A DNA stretch of 64,000 bases from Pusillimonas sp. TS35 (lineage in GTDB: Bacteria > Pseudomonadota > Gammaproteobacteria > Burkholderiales > Burkholderiaceae_B): contig NZ_WWER01000002.1 of the NCBI RefSeq assembly GCF_009857885.1, positions 372,001-436,000 of the forward strand, given 5' to 3'. Position numbers and translations under genes: made by a program. Positions 27,796 through 37,275 of the stretch are shown in pieces. How positions within the stretch are numbered: position 1 is the stretch's first letter; the number at the start of each line of letters is the position of its first letter. Under the pieces are notes generated by a model. That model made no database searches, had not been told where the DNA came from, and worked only from the letters and a program-made list of their open reading frames with translations.

Positions 27796-27835
27796 ACGCG
27801 ATAAATCAAACGCAATAAATCAAACGTTTGTTTGA
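27791..27835. repeat. Three 14-base-phased ATCAAACG repeats ending in a PsrA-type operator
   Basis: ATCAAACG occurs at 27791, 27805 and 27819, exactly 14 bases apart; the first two units read ATCAAACGCGATAA and ATCAAACGCAATAA. The third runs into an inverted partner, giving TCAAAC-GTTT-GTTTGA (27820-27835), which matches the published PsrA motif CAAAC-N2-4-GTTTG. The array overlaps the -35 of the fatty-acid operon. Confidence 0.8.
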
Positions 27836-27953
27836 ATCCTTGGGGTGTACTCTACCTTTGTGCTAGTACGTTTGGGTAGAGGGGGTTTGTACCTACGCGT
27901 GCCGTGCACGGAGCGTCGATGCCCGAGCGGAGGGGGCATCTGCACCTGCCCGC

Positions 27954-27979
27954 AAAAAAAAGCTACGCCGAGGCGTAGC
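27954..27979 (-). terminator. Intrinsic terminator after the aldehyde dehydrogenase gene
   Basis: Read on the minus strand, the stem GCTACGC / GCGTAGC with a 4-base loop is followed by eight U residues (A-run at 27954-27961). It separates the aldehyde dehydrogenase from the downstream TetR operon. Confidence 0.82.
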
Positions 27980-28027
27980 CGTATTGGTTGGCGCTATTGG
28001 TGACCGGGCGTAGCCCGGCCCCTGCGC

Positions 28028-29455
28028 CTAGATGTGGGTGACGAACTTGGTAACGAGGTAGCCGTCGAAGGTTTCAAGGCCGCCTTCGCTGCCGATACCG
28101 CTGTCTTTAACACCGCCGAACGGGGTTTCGGGCAGCGCGCTGCCAAAATGGTTGATGTTGACCATGCCGGATTCGAGGTTATTGGACACCTTGGTGGCGG
28201 TCTGCAGCGAGTTGGTGAATACGTAAGACGACAGGCCGAAGGGCAGGGAGTTGGCTCGCCGGATCACGTCGTCGGTATCGTTGAAGCGCGTTATCGGCGC
28301 GATAGGCCCAAAGGGTTCTTCTGTCATCAGCATGGCGTCTTCCGGCAGGTCGGTGACCACCGTGGGCGAGAAGAAATGCCCCGGCAGGTCGGGCGCATCG
28401 CCGCCCAGTACCACTTTGCCCCCGCGCTCGAGCGCATTTTCGACAAACTTGGCCATCATGGGTACCCGGCGCTCATGTGCGAGCGGGCCCATTTGCGTGT
28501 CGGCCGCCATGCCATCGCCTACTTTGATACCCTTGAGCGTATCGACGAAGGTAGCCAGGAAGCGGTCGTACGCCTTGTCGTGCACATAGAACCGGGTGGG
28601 CGACACGCACACCTGGCCGGCGTTGCGGATCTTGAACTTGGCCAGCATCTTGGCGGCGCGATCGATATCGGCGTCATCGAACACCAGCACCGGCGAGTGC
28701 CCGCCCAATTCCATGGTGACACGCTTCATGTGCGCGCCGGCCAGCGCGGCAAGCTGCTTGCCCACCGGCACCGAGCCCGTGAACGACACCTTGCGCACAA
28801 TAGGCGAACGGACGAGGTAATCAGAGACTTCGGCGGGCACGCCCCAGACGATATTCAGCACCCCGGGCGGGAGGCCCGCATCGTGGAACAGCCGCGCGAT
28901 GGCCATCACGGCGCTGGGGGCATCTTCGGGGCCCTTGAGAATGATGGTGCAGCCGGCGCCGACCGCGGCGCAGATCTTGCGGATGGCCTGGTTGAACGGG
29001 AAATTCCATGGCGTGAAGGCCGCGCACACCCCTACTGGTTCGCGCAGCACCATCTGCCGCACATCGGGATTGCGCGGCGGAACGATGCGACCGTAAATGC
29101 GGCGGCATTCTTCGGCGTGCCAGTCGGCGTGCTCGGAGCAGGTGGCGATCTCACCCACCGCCTCGGCCAGAGGCTTGCCTTGGTCTAGCGTAAGATTGCG
29201 GCCGATCTCCTGGGCGCGCTCGCGGGCAAGCTGGCCGACCTTGCGCAGGATCTCGGCGCGGTGCACGGGCGAGCTGTGGCGCCAGGTCTCGAATGCCCGG
29301 GCTGCAGCGGCCAGAGCGCGGTCCAGGTCTGCGGTAGTGGCGTGCGGCAACTGGCCCAGCACCTCGAGCGTTGCCGGGTTGGTGACCGGCTGGGTCTTGC
29401 GCCCATCGCCCTGAATGAACTCGCCGTCTATATATAATGCCAATGTCTCGTACAT
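28028..29455 (-). CDS. NAD(P)-dependent aldehyde dehydrogenase, succinate-semialdehyde dehydrogenase-like
   Basis: A 475-residue aldehyde dehydrogenase oxidising an aldehyde to an acid. Catalytic C283 is in [10 protein letters not shown], general base E249 in ELGGHSPVL, and the cofactor loop is [12 protein letters not shown]. The opening [12 protein letters not shown]...[14 protein letters not shown] resembles GabD-type enzymes. The frame is open to 29548, but ATG 29455 follows AGGAGCAGGA. It is monocistronic: a terminator follows and the divergent rplN leader precedes. The substrate (succinate semialdehyde or another) is not certain. Confidence 0.9.
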   Translation of the reverse strand: MYETLALYIDGEFIQGDGRKTQPVTNPATLEVLGQLPHATTADLDRALAAAARAFETWRHSSPVHRAEILRKVGQLARERAQEIGRNLTLDQGKPLAEAVGEIATCSEHADWHAEECRRIYGRIVPPRNPDVRQMVLREPVGVCAAFTPWNFPFNQAIRKICAAVGAGCTIILKGPEDAPSAVMAIARLFHDAGLPPGVLNIVWGVPAEVSDYLVRSPIVRKVSFTGSVPVGKQLAALAGAHMKRVTMELGGHSPVLVFDDADIDRAAKMLAKFKIRNAGQVCVSPTRFYVHDKAYDRFLATFVDTLKGIKVGDGMAADTQMGPLAHERRVPMMAKFVENALERGGKVVLGGDAPDLPGHFFSPTVVTDLPEDAMLMTEEPFGPIAPITRFNDTDDVIRRANSLPFGLSSYVFTNSLQTATKVSNNLESGMVNINHFGSALPETPFGGVKDSGIGSEGGLETFDGYLVTKFVTHI

Positions 29456-29893
29456 GCTGGTTCCTGCTCCTGATATGGATCTGAAGGTATCGATATAGTA
29501 GATAGATACGGGTGCCATGCGTTTGCTGTCGGCGCTGGCACGCAGCAAGCCACCATGCTACCGCGTAACGCCAAAATGGCGAAGCAGACAAAACACCACA
29601 GGCAAGCGGGCGCTCACCCAAAACGCGCCTAACTACTTGCAAACCAACGAAAACTAGAATACCATAGAGAACTTGCTGGCAAAAACCCGTGGTGCTTCAT
29701 GCAGCATGAGCGCCGGCAAAGACAAAACGCGAAGCAAAACGCGGCACAATCTACGTGTTTTGAGCGCGATTTTTTAGCAAGATTTCAACCCAGGGCGACG
29801 GGCATTGGCCAATAGCCTGACGGGACCAAAACTGGTTGCGGGGAAGCCAATAGCCCTGGCGTCTCATGCAACTAAGTTGGAACAGGAAAAATC
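29456..29893 (+). promoter_or_regulatory. Promoter region and long leader of the rplN (spc) operon
   Basis: A 438-base gap between the divergent aldehyde dehydrogenase and rplN, with no gene seen. A candidate promoter is TTGCAA (29637-29642), 17 bases, TACCAT (29660-29665), which would give a leader of over 200 nt. The leader contains the direct repeat GCCAATAGCC at 29808-29817 and 29846-29855, a possible long-range pairing CCAGGGC (29790-29796) with GCCCTGG (29853-29859), and a small ACCA/TGGT hairpin between. The left part (29456-29636) also has to hold the dehydrogenase promoter. Confidence 0.5.
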
Positions 29894-30262
29894 ATGATCC
29901 AAATGCAGACCACGCTGGACGTGGCCGACAACACAGGTGCACGTTCAATCATGTGCATCAAAGTGCTGGGCGGCTCCAAGCGCCGTTATGCCGCAATCGG
30001 TGACATCATCAAAGTCAGCGTCAAGGATGCGGCTCCCCGCGGGCGCGTCAAGAAAGGCGAAATCTACAATGCCGTGGTGGTTCGTACCGCCAAGGGCGTT
30101 CGCCGCAAGGACGGCTCGCTGATCAAGTTCGGTGGCAATGCCGCCGTTCTGCTCAATGCCAAGCTGGAACCCATCGGCACGCGTATCTTCGGACCTGTCA
30201 CGCGCGAACTGCGTACAGAAAAGTTCATGAAGATCGTGTCCCTGGCTCCCGAAGTGCTGTAA
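29894..30262 (+). CDS. rplN: 50S ribosomal protein L14
   Basis: L14 (122 residues) contacts 16S rRNA at bridge B8. [18 protein letters not shown], the internal [18 protein letters not shown] and the C-terminal [19 protein letters not shown] are diagnostic. It starts the third ribosomal unit; in most bacteria it directly follows rpsQ. Confidence 0.98.
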   Translation: MIQMQTTLDVADNTGARSIMCIKVLGGSKRRYAAIGDIIKVSVKDAAPRGRVKKGEIYNAVVVRTAKGVRRKDGSLIKFGGNAAVLLNAKLEPIGTRIFGPVTRELRTEKFMKIVSLAPEVL

Positions 30263-30271
30263 GGAGCGCAC

Positions 30272-30592
30272 ATGGAAAAGATCCGTAAAGGCGACGAGGT
30301 CATCGTACTGACCGGTCGCGACAAAAAACGCCGCGGCACGGTGCTGCAGCGCATCGACGCCGACCACGTGCTGGTCGAAGGCATCAATGTTGTCAAGAAG
30401 CATGTCAAGGCCAACCCGATGGCCGGCACGCAAGGCGGCATTGTCGACAAGACCATGCCCATCCACATTTCCAACATTGCGCTGTACAACCCCGAGTCCG
30501 GCAAGGCCGACAAGGTTGGCATCAAGGTTGTGGACGGCAACAAGGTTCGTGTATTCCGTTCCAACGGCGCTGTCGTTGGCGCCAAGGCTTAA
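30272..30592 (+). CDS. rplX: 50S ribosomal protein L24
   Basis: L24 (106 residues) is an assembly initiator of the 50S subunit. The KOW motif [19 protein letters not shown] lies at residues 5-24, and [20 protein letters not shown] follows. AAGGAGCGCAC precedes the ATG. Confidence 0.97.
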   Translation: MEKIRKGDEVIVLTGRDKKRRGTVLQRIDADHVLVEGINVVKKHVKANPMAGTQGGIVDKTMPIHISNIALYNPESGKADKVGIKVVDGNKVRVFRSNGAVVGAKA

Positions 30593-30604
30593 GGGGCGTA
30601 GAAC

Positions 30605-31144
30605 ATGGCTCGTTTACAAGAGTTTTATCGCAGCAAGGTCATGGCCGACCTGCAAGCCAAGTTCGGCTACAAGAGCATCATGGAAGTGCCGCGCATCACC
30701 AAGATCACCCTGAACATGGGTGTGTCTGAAGCGGTTGCCGACAAGAAAGTCATCGAGCACGCCGTGGGCGACCTCACCAAGATCTCTGGCCAGAAGCCCG
30801 TCATCACCAAGACGCGCAAAGCTATCGCTGGCTTCAAGATCCGTGAAAACTATCCCATCGGCTGCATGGTCACCCTGCGTGGCCAACGCATGTACGAATT
30901 CCTCGACCGCCTGGTCGCCGTCGCGCTGCCGCGCGTACGCGATTTCCGCGGCGTGTCGGGTCGCGCCTTCGACGGCCGCGGCAACTACAACATCGGGGTG
31001 AAAGAGCAGATCATTTTCCCCGAAATCGAATATGACAAAATCGACGCCGTGCGTGGTATGAACATCAGCATCACCACCACTGCCAAGACCGACGAGGAAG
31101 CCAAGGCACTGCTGTCCGCCTTCAGTTTCCCGTTCCGCAACTAA
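30605..31144 (+). CDS. rplE: 50S ribosomal protein L5
   Basis: L5 (179 residues) binds 5S r[23 protein letters not shown], the [14 protein letters not shown] loop and the ending [20 protein letters not shown] are typical. In E. coli the S8 repressor site lies near the rplE start; no test of that is possible here by eye. Confidence 0.97.
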   Translation: MARLQEFYRSKVMADLQAKFGYKSIMEVPRITKITLNMGVSEAVADKKVIEHAVGDLTKISGQKPVITKTRKAIAGFKIRENYPIGCMVTLRGQRMYEFLDRLVAVALPRVRDFRGVSGRAFDGRGNYNIGVKEQIIFPEIEYDKIDAVRGMNISITTTAKTDEEAKALLSAFSFPFRN

Positions 31145-31155
31145 GGGGCGATGAC

Positions 31156-31461
31156 GTGGCAAAACTTTCCCTCATCAATCGCGATATCAAGCGCGCCAAG
31201 CTGGCAGAAAAATACGCCGCCAAGCGTACTGCCCTGAAGGCTGTCATCGACGACCAATCCAAGTCTGACGAAGAACGCTACCAGGCTCGCCTGCAACTGC
31301 AACAACTGCCTCGCAACGCCAACCCCACGCGCCAGCGCAACCGCTGCGTCGTCACGGGTCGCCCGCGTGGCGTGTTCGCCAAGTTCGGTCTCACCCGTCA
31401 CAAGCTGCGCGAAATGGCGCTGCGTGGCGAGATTCCGGGCATGACCAAAGCAAGCTGGTAG
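31156..31461 (+). CDS. rpsN: 30S ribosomal protein S14 (zinc-free form)
   Basis: S14 (101 residues) of the 30S head. The start is GTG (after AAGGGGCGATGAC), giving [20 protein letters not shown]. The C-terminus [20 protein letters not shown] and PGMTKASW is typical. It lacks the CxxC pairs of the short zinc form, so it is the zinc-independent type. Confidence 0.96.
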   Translation: MAKLSLINRDIKRAKLAEKYAAKRTALKAVIDDQSKSDEERYQARLQLQQLPRNANPTRQRNRCVVTGRPRGVFAKFGLTRHKLREMALRGEIPGMTKASW

Positions 31462-31472
31462 GAGAAATACAC

Positions 31473-31868
31473 ATGAGCATGAGCGATCCCATCGCCGACA
31501 TGTTGACCCGTGTGCGCAACGCGCAGCAGGTCAACAAGACGTCGGTCAGCATGCCCTCCTCGAAGCTGAAGGCAGCCATTGCTGCCGTGCTGAAGGACGA
31601 AGGCTACATCGACGGTTTCCAAGTCATCGGCGAGAAATCCAAGCCTGTGCTGGAAATCACCCTGAAATACTACGCAGGTCGTCCGGTTATCGAGCGCATC
31701 GATCGCGTCTCGCGCCCCGGGCTGCGCATCTACAAGGGCAGCAAGTCCATTCCTCAGGTTATGAACGGCCTGGGCGTGGCTATTGTGTCCACCCCGCGCG
31801 GCGTCATGACCGATCGCAAGGCACGCGCCACTGGCGTGGGCGGCGAAGTGCTGTGCTACGTGGCGTAA
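31473..31868 (+). CDS. rpsH: 30S ribosomal protein S8
   Basis: S8 (131 residues) is a primary 16S rRNA binder and, in E. coli, the spc-operon repressor. [18 protein letters not shown] and the C-terminal [20 protein letters not shown] are diagnostic. The Met at 31479 is an alternative start that matches the family N-terminus MSDPIAD. Confidence 0.97.
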   Translation: MSMSDPIADMLTRVRNAQQVNKTSVSMPSSKLKAAIAAVLKDEGYIDGFQVIGEKSKPVLEITLKYYAGRPVIERIDRVSRPGLRIYKGSKSIPQVMNGLGVAIVSTPRGVMTDRKARATGVGGEVLCYVA

Positions 31869-31878
31869 GGAGAATCAC

Positions 31879-32412
31879 ATGTCACGTATAGCCAAGTATC
31901 CCGTTCCGGTGCCGCAAGGCGTCGAAGCCACCATCAGCGCCGGGCAGATCACGGTCAAGGGCCCACTGGGCACCCTGACACAAGACCTCACCGGCGACGT
32001 AGTGGTTCGCCAGGAAGACGGTCAGCTTACTTTTACTGTCGCCAACGATTCCCGCCACGCCAATGCGATGTCGGGCACCGTGCGCGCCCTGGTCGCCAAT
32101 ATGGTGACAGGTGTTAGCAAGGGCTTCGAGCGCAAGCTCAACCTGGTCGGCGTGGGTTTCCGCGCGCAGGTTCAAGGTAACGCGCTCAAGCTTCAGCTTG
32201 GTTTTTCCCACGACATCCTCCATCAGATGCCTGAAGGCATCAAGATTGAGTGCCCCACCCAGACCGAAATTGTGGTCAAGGGCGCCAACAAGCAGGTGGT
32301 TGGTCAGGTGGCCGCTGAGATCCGTGCATATCGCGAACCCGAGCCCTACAAGGGCAAGGGTGTGCGTTACGCGGACGAGCGCGTCATCATCAAGGAAACC
32401 AAGAAGAAATAA
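31879..32412 (+). CDS. rplF: 50S ribosomal protein L6
   Basis: L6 (177 residues) sits near the sarcin-ricin loop. [20 protein letters not shown], the second repeat with [11 protein letters not shown], and the C-terminal [19 protein letters not shown] are typical. AAGGAGAATCAC precedes the ATG. Confidence 0.97.
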   Translation: MSRIAKYPVPVPQGVEATISAGQITVKGPLGTLTQDLTGDVVVRQEDGQLTFTVANDSRHANAMSGTVRALVANMVTGVSKGFERKLNLVGVGFRAQVQGNALKLQLGFSHDILHQMPEGIKIECPTQTEIVVKGANKQVVGQVAAEIRAYREPEPYKGKGVRYADERVIIKETKKK

Positions 32413-32433
32413 GCGCGCGGACAAGGACGAATT

Positions 32434-32799
32434 ATGGACAAGAAACTCTCCCGTTTGCGTCGTGCGGTTGCAACTCGCCGGAAAATCGCCGAGCTGCGCG
32501 TACACCGTTTGTCGGTGCATCGCTCCAACCAGCACATCTACGCAAACATCATTTCGCCGGAAGGCGACCGTGTGCTCGTCAGCGCATCCACGCTCGAGCC
32601 CGAAGTGCGCAAGGCGCTGGTCGACCAGAAAGTCAACGGTGGCAATGCCGCCGCGGCTACGCTGGTGGGCAAGCGTGTTGCCGAAAAGGCAAAGGCGGCC
32701 GGCATCGAGCAGGTTGCATTTGATCGTTCGGGCTTCCGTTATCATGGCCGCGTCAAGGCGCTGGCCGAGGCCGCGCGTGAAGCCGGTCTGAAGTTCTAA
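32434..32799 (+). CDS. rplR: 50S ribosomal protein L18
   Basis: L18 (121 residues) binds 5S rRNA with L5. [37 protein letters not shown] and the ending [20 protein letters not shown] match the family. Confidence 0.97.
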   Translation: MDKKLSRLRRAVATRRKIAELRVHRLSVHRSNQHIYANIISPEGDRVLVSASTLEPEVRKALVDQKVNGGNAAAATLVGKRVAEKAKAAGIEQVAFDRSGFRYHGRVKALAEAAREAGLKF

Positions 32800-32814
32800 G
32801 CAGGGGATTGTCAA

Positions 32815-33336
32815 ATGGCTAAAGCACAAGGCAAGCACGCCGCCGAGCAAGAGCGCGACGACGGCCTGCGGGAAAAAATGATTGCGGTCAACCGCGTCAG
32901 CAAGGTGGTAAAGGGTGGTCGCACCATGAGCTTCGCCGCGCTGACCGTGGTTGGCGACGGCGATGGCCGTATCGGCATGGGCAAGGGCAAGGCCCGCGAA
33001 GTGCCTGTTGCCGTCCAGAAGGCGATGGAACAGGCCCGCCGCGGCCTGCTCAAGGTTGCCCTCAAGAACGGCACGCTGCATCACACAGTGGTCGGCAAGC
33101 ATGGCGCCTCCACGGTTCTGATCTCGCCCGCTGCCGAAGGTACCGGCGTGATCGCCGGCGGCCCGATGCGCGCGATTTTCGAAGTGATGGGCGTACGCAA
33201 CGTCGTTGCCAAGAGCCTCGGCTCCAGCAACCCCTACAACATGGTCCGCGCTACGCTGAATGGCCTGCGCGCCTGCTCGACCCCCGCCGAAATTGCCGCC
33301 AAGCGTGGCAAAACGGTGGAAGATATCCTGGGGTAA
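32815..33336 (+). CDS. rpsE: 30S ribosomal protein S5
   Basis: S5 (173 residues) shapes the mRNA entry and decoding accuracy. [38 protein letters not shown] and [20 protein letters not shown] are diagnostic. Confidence 0.97.
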   Translation: MAKAQGKHAAEQERDDGLREKMIAVNRVSKVVKGGRTMSFAALTVVGDGDGRIGMGKGKAREVPVAVQKAMEQARRGLLKVALKNGTLHHTVVGKHGASTVLISPAAEGTGVIAGGPMRAIFEVMGVRNVVAKSLGSSNPYNMVRATLNGLRACSTPAEIAAKRGKTVEDILG

Positions 33337-33339
33337 ACC

Positions 33340-33525
33340 ATGGCACAGAAGCAAATTAAAGTTACGCTCGTGCGCTCTGTGATCGGCACCAAGCAATCCC
33401 ACCGCGATACCGTTCGCGGCCTGGGTCTGCGTGGCCTGAACAGCAGCCGCGTGTTGGTCGATACACCCGAGGTGCGTGGGATGATCCGCAAAGTGGATTA
33501 CCTCGTCACCGTCTCGGAAGTCTGA
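33340..33525 (+). CDS. rpmD: 50S ribosomal protein L30
   Basis: L30 (61 residues). [36 protein letters not shown] and [14 protein letters not shown] are typical of the short bacterial form. It starts three bases after rpsE. Confidence 0.96.
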   Translation: MAQKQIKVTLVRSVIGTKQSHRDTVRGLGLRGLNSSRVLVDTPEVRGMIRKVDYLVTVSEV

Positions 33526-33536
33526 AAGGAATCGGG

Positions 33537-33977
33537 ATGTCACACACTCAACTCAATACGCTGAAGCCGGCCGAGGGTGCCAAGCACGCTCGTCGTCGTG
33601 TCGGCCGCGGTATTGGCTCCGGTCTGGGCAAAACTGCCGGCCGTGGCCACAAGGGTCAGAAGTCCCGCGCCGGTGGTTTCCACAAGGTCGGCTTCGAGGG
33701 CGGTCAAATGCCGCTGCAGCGTCGCCTGCCCAAGCGTGGCTTCACGTCGCTTAACCAGCATCTTTCCGCTGAAGTCCGCCTGTCCGACCTGCAGCGCCTG
33801 CCTGTCGACGAGATCGATGTCCAGGTGCTGAAGCAGGCCGGTGTGGTCGGCCAGCAGGTGCGCTATGCCAAAGTCATCAAGTCGGGCGAGTTGTCCCGCA
33901 AGGTGACGCTCAAGGGCATTGCCGCAACGGCCGGCGCGCGCGCCGCGATCGAAGCTGCTGGCGGTTCGCTGGCGTAA
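33537..33977 (+). CDS. rplO: 50S ribosomal protein L15
   Basis: L15 (146 residues), a late-assembly 50S protein. The Arg/Gly-rich N-terminus [20 protein letters not shown] and [15 protein letters not shown] are diagnostic. Confidence 0.97.
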   Translation: MSHTQLNTLKPAEGAKHARRRVGRGIGSGLGKTAGRGHKGQKSRAGGFHKVGFEGGQMPLQRRLPKRGFTSLNQHLSAEVRLSDLQRLPVDEIDVQVLKQAGVVGQQVRYAKVIKSGELSRKVTLKGIAATAGARAAIEAAGGSLA

Positions 33978-33986
33978 GGGGCGACG

Positions 33987-35312
33987 GTGGCTAAAGCTCA
34001 GGCTCAGGGTAAATCGGGTTCTCGTTACGCCGATCTCAAGCGGCGTATCGTGTTCCTGATCCTCGCCCTTGTGGTCTACCGGCTGGGCACGCATATCCCG
34101 GTGCCGGGCATCAATCCCGATGCCCTGGCAGACATGTTCCGCCAGAACCAGGGCGGTATCCTGGGGCTGTTCAACATGTTTTCGGGCGGCGCGCTCGAAC
34201 GCTTCTCGGTGTTCGCGCTGGGTATCATGCCGTACATCTCTGCCTCCATCATCATGCAGTTGATGGCGGTGGTGGTGCCCTCGCTCGAGGCCATCAAGAA
34301 AGAAGGCGAATCCGGCCGCCGCAAGATCACGCAGTACACCCGCTACGGCACGGTGTTTCTCGCGTTGTTCCAAGCGGTGGGCATTTCGGTGGCGCTCGAA
34401 TCGCAACCAGGCCTGGTCATCGATCCCGGCATGATGTTCCGCTTCACCACCATGGTGACGCTGGTGACGGGTACGATGTTCCTGATGTGGATCGGCGAGC
34501 AGATCACCGAGCGCGGCATGGGCAACGGGATCTCGATCCTGATCTTCGCGGGTATTGTTGCGGGTCTGCCTAGCGCGCTTACGGGTATGCTGGACTTGGT
34601 CCGTACAGATTCCATGTCTGTGCTGTCGGCGCTGTTTATCTTCGCCCTGGTGATTGCGGTTACGTATTTCGTGGTGTTCGTCGAGCGCGGCCAGCGCCGT
34701 CTCACGGTTAACTACGCGAAACGCCAGGTCGGCAACAAGATCTACGGCGGCCAGAGCTCGCATCTGCCGCTCAAGCTGAATATGTCCGGGGTGATCCCGC
34801 CCATTTTCGCGTCGTCGATCATTCTGCTGCCGGCCACGATCACCAGCTGGTTCTCGAGCAACCCGAACATGCGTTGGCTGGGTGACTTGGCCGCGGCGCT
34901 TTCGCCCGGGCAGCCCCTGTACATCACGCTGTACGCAGCCATGATCATCTTCTTTTGTTTCTTTTACACGGCGCTGGTGTTCAACAGCCGCGAGACTGCG
35001 GACAATCTGAAGAAGAGCGGTGCATTCGTTCCGGGCATTCGTCCAGGCGAACAGACGTCGCGCTACATCGACAAGATTCTGATGCGTCTGACACTGGCCG
35101 GTGCTATCTACATCACGGTGGTCTGCCTGTTGCCCGAGCTCATGCAGGCGCGCTGGAACGTACCGTTCTATTTCGGCGGCACATCCTTGCTGATTATCGT
35201 CGTGGTTGCCATGGATTTCATGGCCCAGGCGCAGGCTCAGATGATGTCACACCAGTACGAGTCGTTGCTCAAGAAGGCCAACTTCAAGGGCAATAGCCTA
35301 CCACTGCGGTAA
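33987..35312 (+). CDS. secY: Preprotein translocase subunit SecY
   Basis: The inner-membrane channel of the Sec pathway, 441 residues with ten hydrophobic segments. [20 protein letters not shown] (TM1), [20 protein letters not shown] (plug and TM2) and the cytoplasmic loop [20 protein letters not shown] near 345 are typical. The start is GTG after AAGGGGCGACG. It is in its standard place after rplO. Confidence 0.98.
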   Translation: MAKAQAQGKSGSRYADLKRRIVFLILALVVYRLGTHIPVPGINPDALADMFRQNQGGILGLFNMFSGGALERFSVFALGIMPYISASIIMQLMAVVVPSLEAIKKEGESGRRKITQYTRYGTVFLALFQAVGISVALESQPGLVIDPGMMFRFTTMVTLVTGTMFLMWIGEQITERGMGNGISILIFAGIVAGLPSALTGMLDLVRTDSMSVLSALFIFALVIAVTYFVVFVERGQRRLTVNYAKRQVGNKIYGGQSSHLPLKLNMSGVIPPIFASSIILLPATITSWFSSNPNMRWLGDLAAALSPGQPLYITLYAAMIIFFCFFYTALVFNSRETADNLKKSGAFVPGIRPGEQTSRYIDKILMRLTLAGAIYITVVCLLPELMQARWNVPFYFGGTSLLIIVVVAMDFMAQAQAQMMSHQYESLLKKANFKGNSLPLR

Positions 35313-35318
35313 AAGAGC

Positions 35319-35537
35319 ATGGCAAAAGACGACGTCATACAAATGCAGGGCGAGGTTCTCGAGAACCTTCCCAACGCAACTTTTCGCGTCAAGCTGGAAA
35401 ACGGCCATGTGGTGCTTGGCCATATCTCGGGCAAGATGCGTATGCATTACATCCGGATCCTGCCGGGAGACAAGGTCACAGTGGAGCTCACGCCCTATGA
35501 CCTGTCGCGCGCCAGGATAGTCTTCCGCTCTAAATAA
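35319..35537 (+). CDS. infA: Translation initiation factor IF-1
   Basis: IF-1 (72 residues) occupies the A site during initiation. The S1-type OB fold [20 protein letters not shown], the [20 protein letters not shown] core and [12 protein letters not shown] are typical. It lies between secY and rpmJ, as usual where infA is in the alpha/spc cluster. The genome may hold a second infA elsewhere, which cannot be seen here. Confidence 0.97.
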   Translation: MAKDDVIQMQGEVLENLPNATFRVKLENGHVVLGHISGKMRMHYIRILPGDKVTVELTPYDLSRARIVFRSK

Positions 35538-35568
35538 GCGGCCGGTCACAGGAAACTAGGAGTCAACC

Positions 35569-35682
35569 ATGAAGGTAATGGCATCGGTAAAGCGGATCTG
35601 CCGCAACTGCAAGATCATTAAACGTCACGGCGTGGTGCGCGTCATCTGCACTGATCCACGTCACAAGCAGCGTCAGGGCTAA
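35569..35682 (+). CDS. rpmJ: 50S ribosomal protein L36
   Basis: A 37-residue protein read directly from the bases: [37 protein letters not shown]. Cys11, Cys14, Cys27 and His32 form the zinc ribbon of the zinc-binding form. The site GGAAACTAGGAG precedes the ATG, and the gene lies between infA and rpsM in the standard order. Confidence 0.96.
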   Translation: MKVMASVKRICRNCKIIKRHGVVRVICTDPRHKQRQG

Positions 35683-35715
35683 GGCCGGGCGCAACGGATT
35701 TAACAAGGAAAAGTC

Positions 35716-36081
35716 ATGGCCCGTATTGCTGGCATCAATATTCCGCCGCATCAACACGCCGAAATCGGACTTACCGCTATTTTCGGCATCGGTCGTACCC
35801 GTGCTCGCAAAATCTGCGAAGCAGCTGGTATCGAAGTTACCAAAAAGGTCAAGGATCTGACCGACGCCGAACTCGAGCGTATCCGCGAGCATGTTGGTGT
35901 GTTCACGGTCGAAGGCGACCTGCGTCGTGAAGTGCAACTGTCGATCAAGCGTCTGATCGACCTGGGAACTTATCGCGGTCTGCGCCACAAACGCGGCCTG
36001 CCCGTGCGCGGCCAGCGCACCCGCACCAACGCGCGTACCCGCAAGGGCCCGCGTCGTGCGGCGGCTTCCCTGAAGAAATAA
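35716..36081 (+). CDS. rpsM: 30S ribosomal protein S13
   Basis: S13 (121 residues) forms bridges to the 50S subunit. [36 protein letters not shown] and the basic tail [17 protein letters not shown] are diagnostic. First of the alpha-operon ribosomal genes. Confidence 0.97.
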   Translation: MARIAGINIPPHQHAEIGLTAIFGIGRTRARKICEAAGIEVTKKVKDLTDAELERIREHVGVFTVEGDLRREVQLSIKRLIDLGTYRGLRHKRGLPVRGQRTRTNARTRKGPRRAAASLKK

Positions 36082-36095
36082 TCGAGGACTAGAAG

Positions 36096-36497
36096 ATGGC
36101 GAAAGCTACTAACAGCGGCGCCTCGCGCGTACGCAAGAAGGTCAAGAAGAGCGTGTCTGACGGCATTGCGCACGTTCACGCTTCTTTCAACAACACGATC
36201 ATCACCATTACCGACCGTCAGGGCAACGCCCTGTCGTGGGCAACCTCTGGTGGTGCTGGCTTCAAGGGTTCGCGCAAGTCCACGCCGTTCGCGGCGCAGG
36301 TTGCGGCCGAATCCGCGGGTCGCGTGGCCATGGAATACGGTATCAAGACGCTCGAAGTGCGCATCAAGGGCCCCGGCCCCGGTCGCGAATCCTCGGTGCG
36401 CGCGCTGAACGCGCTGGGCATCAAGATTTCCAGCATTTCGGACATCACGCCCGTGCCGCATAACGGCTGCCGTCCGCCCAAGCGTCGTCGTATCTAA
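36096..36497 (+). CDS. rpsK: 30S ribosomal protein S11
   Basis: S11 (133 residues) lines the platform near the mRNA exit. [38 protein letters not shown] and the ending [18 protein letters not shown] are diagnostic. Confidence 0.97.
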   Translation: MAKATNSGASRVRKKVKKSVSDGIAHVHASFNNTIITITDRQGNALSWATSGGAGFKGSRKSTPFAAQVAAESAGRVAMEYGIKTLEVRIKGPGPGRESSVRALNALGIKISSISDITPVPHNGCRPPKRRRI

Positions 36498-36508
36498 GGG
36501 GAAGCATC

Positions 36509-37132
36509 TTGGCACGTTATATTGGACCTAAATGCAAGCTCTCGCGCCGCGAGGGCACCGACCTGTTTCTGAAGAGCGCTCGCCGCTCGCTGGATTCCAA
36601 GTGCAAGCTTGAATCCAAGCCTGGTCAGCACGGCCGCACCTCGGGCGCTCGCACGTCCGACTTCGGTCTGCAACTGCGCGAGAAGCAGAAACTCAAGCGC
36701 ATGTACGGCGTTCTTGAAAAGCAATTCCGCAAGTACTTTACTGAAGCTGAGCGTCGCCGTGGCAACACGGGCGAGACCCTGATTCAATTGCTGGAATCGC
36801 GCCTGGACAACGTCGTTTATCGCATGGGCTTCGGCTCCACCCGCGCCGAAGCGCGTCAGCTGGTGAACCACCGCGCCATCGAACTGAACGGCCGCACTGC
36901 CGACATCGCCTCCATCATCGTGAAGGCAGGCGACGTCATCTCGGTGCGTGAAAAGGCCAAGTCGCAAGGCCGTATCCGCGAATCGCTGGATCTGGCCACT
37001 GGCCAAGGCCTGCCCCAGTGGGTCGAGGTCGACACCAGCAAGCTGGCTGGTACGTTCAAGCAGGCGCCGGATCGCGCTGATGTTGCACGCGACATCAACG
37101 AATCCATGGTCGTCGAACTGTACTCGCGCTAA
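36509..37132 (+). CDS. rpsD: 30S ribosomal protein S4, TTG start
   Basis: S4 (207 residues) initiates 30S assembly and, in E. coli, represses the alpha operon. [40 protein letters not shown] and the S4 RNA-binding domain ([20 protein letters not shown]) are typical. The start codon is TTG at 36509 after AAGGGGAAGC; no ATG or GTG fits the family N-terminus, so the rare start is secure. Confidence 0.96.
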   Translation: MARYIGPKCKLSRREGTDLFLKSARRSLDSKCKLESKPGQHGRTSGARTSDFGLQLREKQKLKRMYGVLEKQFRKYFTEAERRRGNTGETLIQLLESRLDNVVYRMGFGSTRAEARQLVNHRAIELNGRTADIASIIVKAGDVISVREKAKSQGRIRESLDLATGQGLPQWVEVDTSKLAGTFKQAPDRADVARDINESMVVELYSR

Positions 37133-37142
37133 TTGTTGTATC

Positions 37143-37192
37143 CCACCGCCGGTTTGCGTGTTTATGCGCACACCGGCGGTGGTGCATTTTTT
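37143..37192 (+). terminator. Terminator-like hairpin between rpsD and rpoA
   Basis: An 11-base-pair stem CCACCGCCGGT / ACCGGCGGTGG (37143-37153 and 37172-37182), extended by four inner pairs past one mismatch, is followed at 37187-37192 by six T. It lies inside what is normally a single operon, so it may attenuate rather than end transcription, or rpoA may have its own promoter in 37193-37275. Confidence 0.6.
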
Positions 37193-37275
37193 GCAGTCTT
37201 ACCCCGCCGGTGTTTCGCCGGTTTTCCATCAGCCTTATCGGTGTAACGAGCCGAGGGTATTGAAAAGGAATATTC

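Noticed and set aside
31882-33543. A 553-codon open frame antisense to rplF-rplR-rpsE-rpmD
   Set aside because: Same reason: a shadow of highly biased coding sequence, with no ribosome-binding site or known domain.
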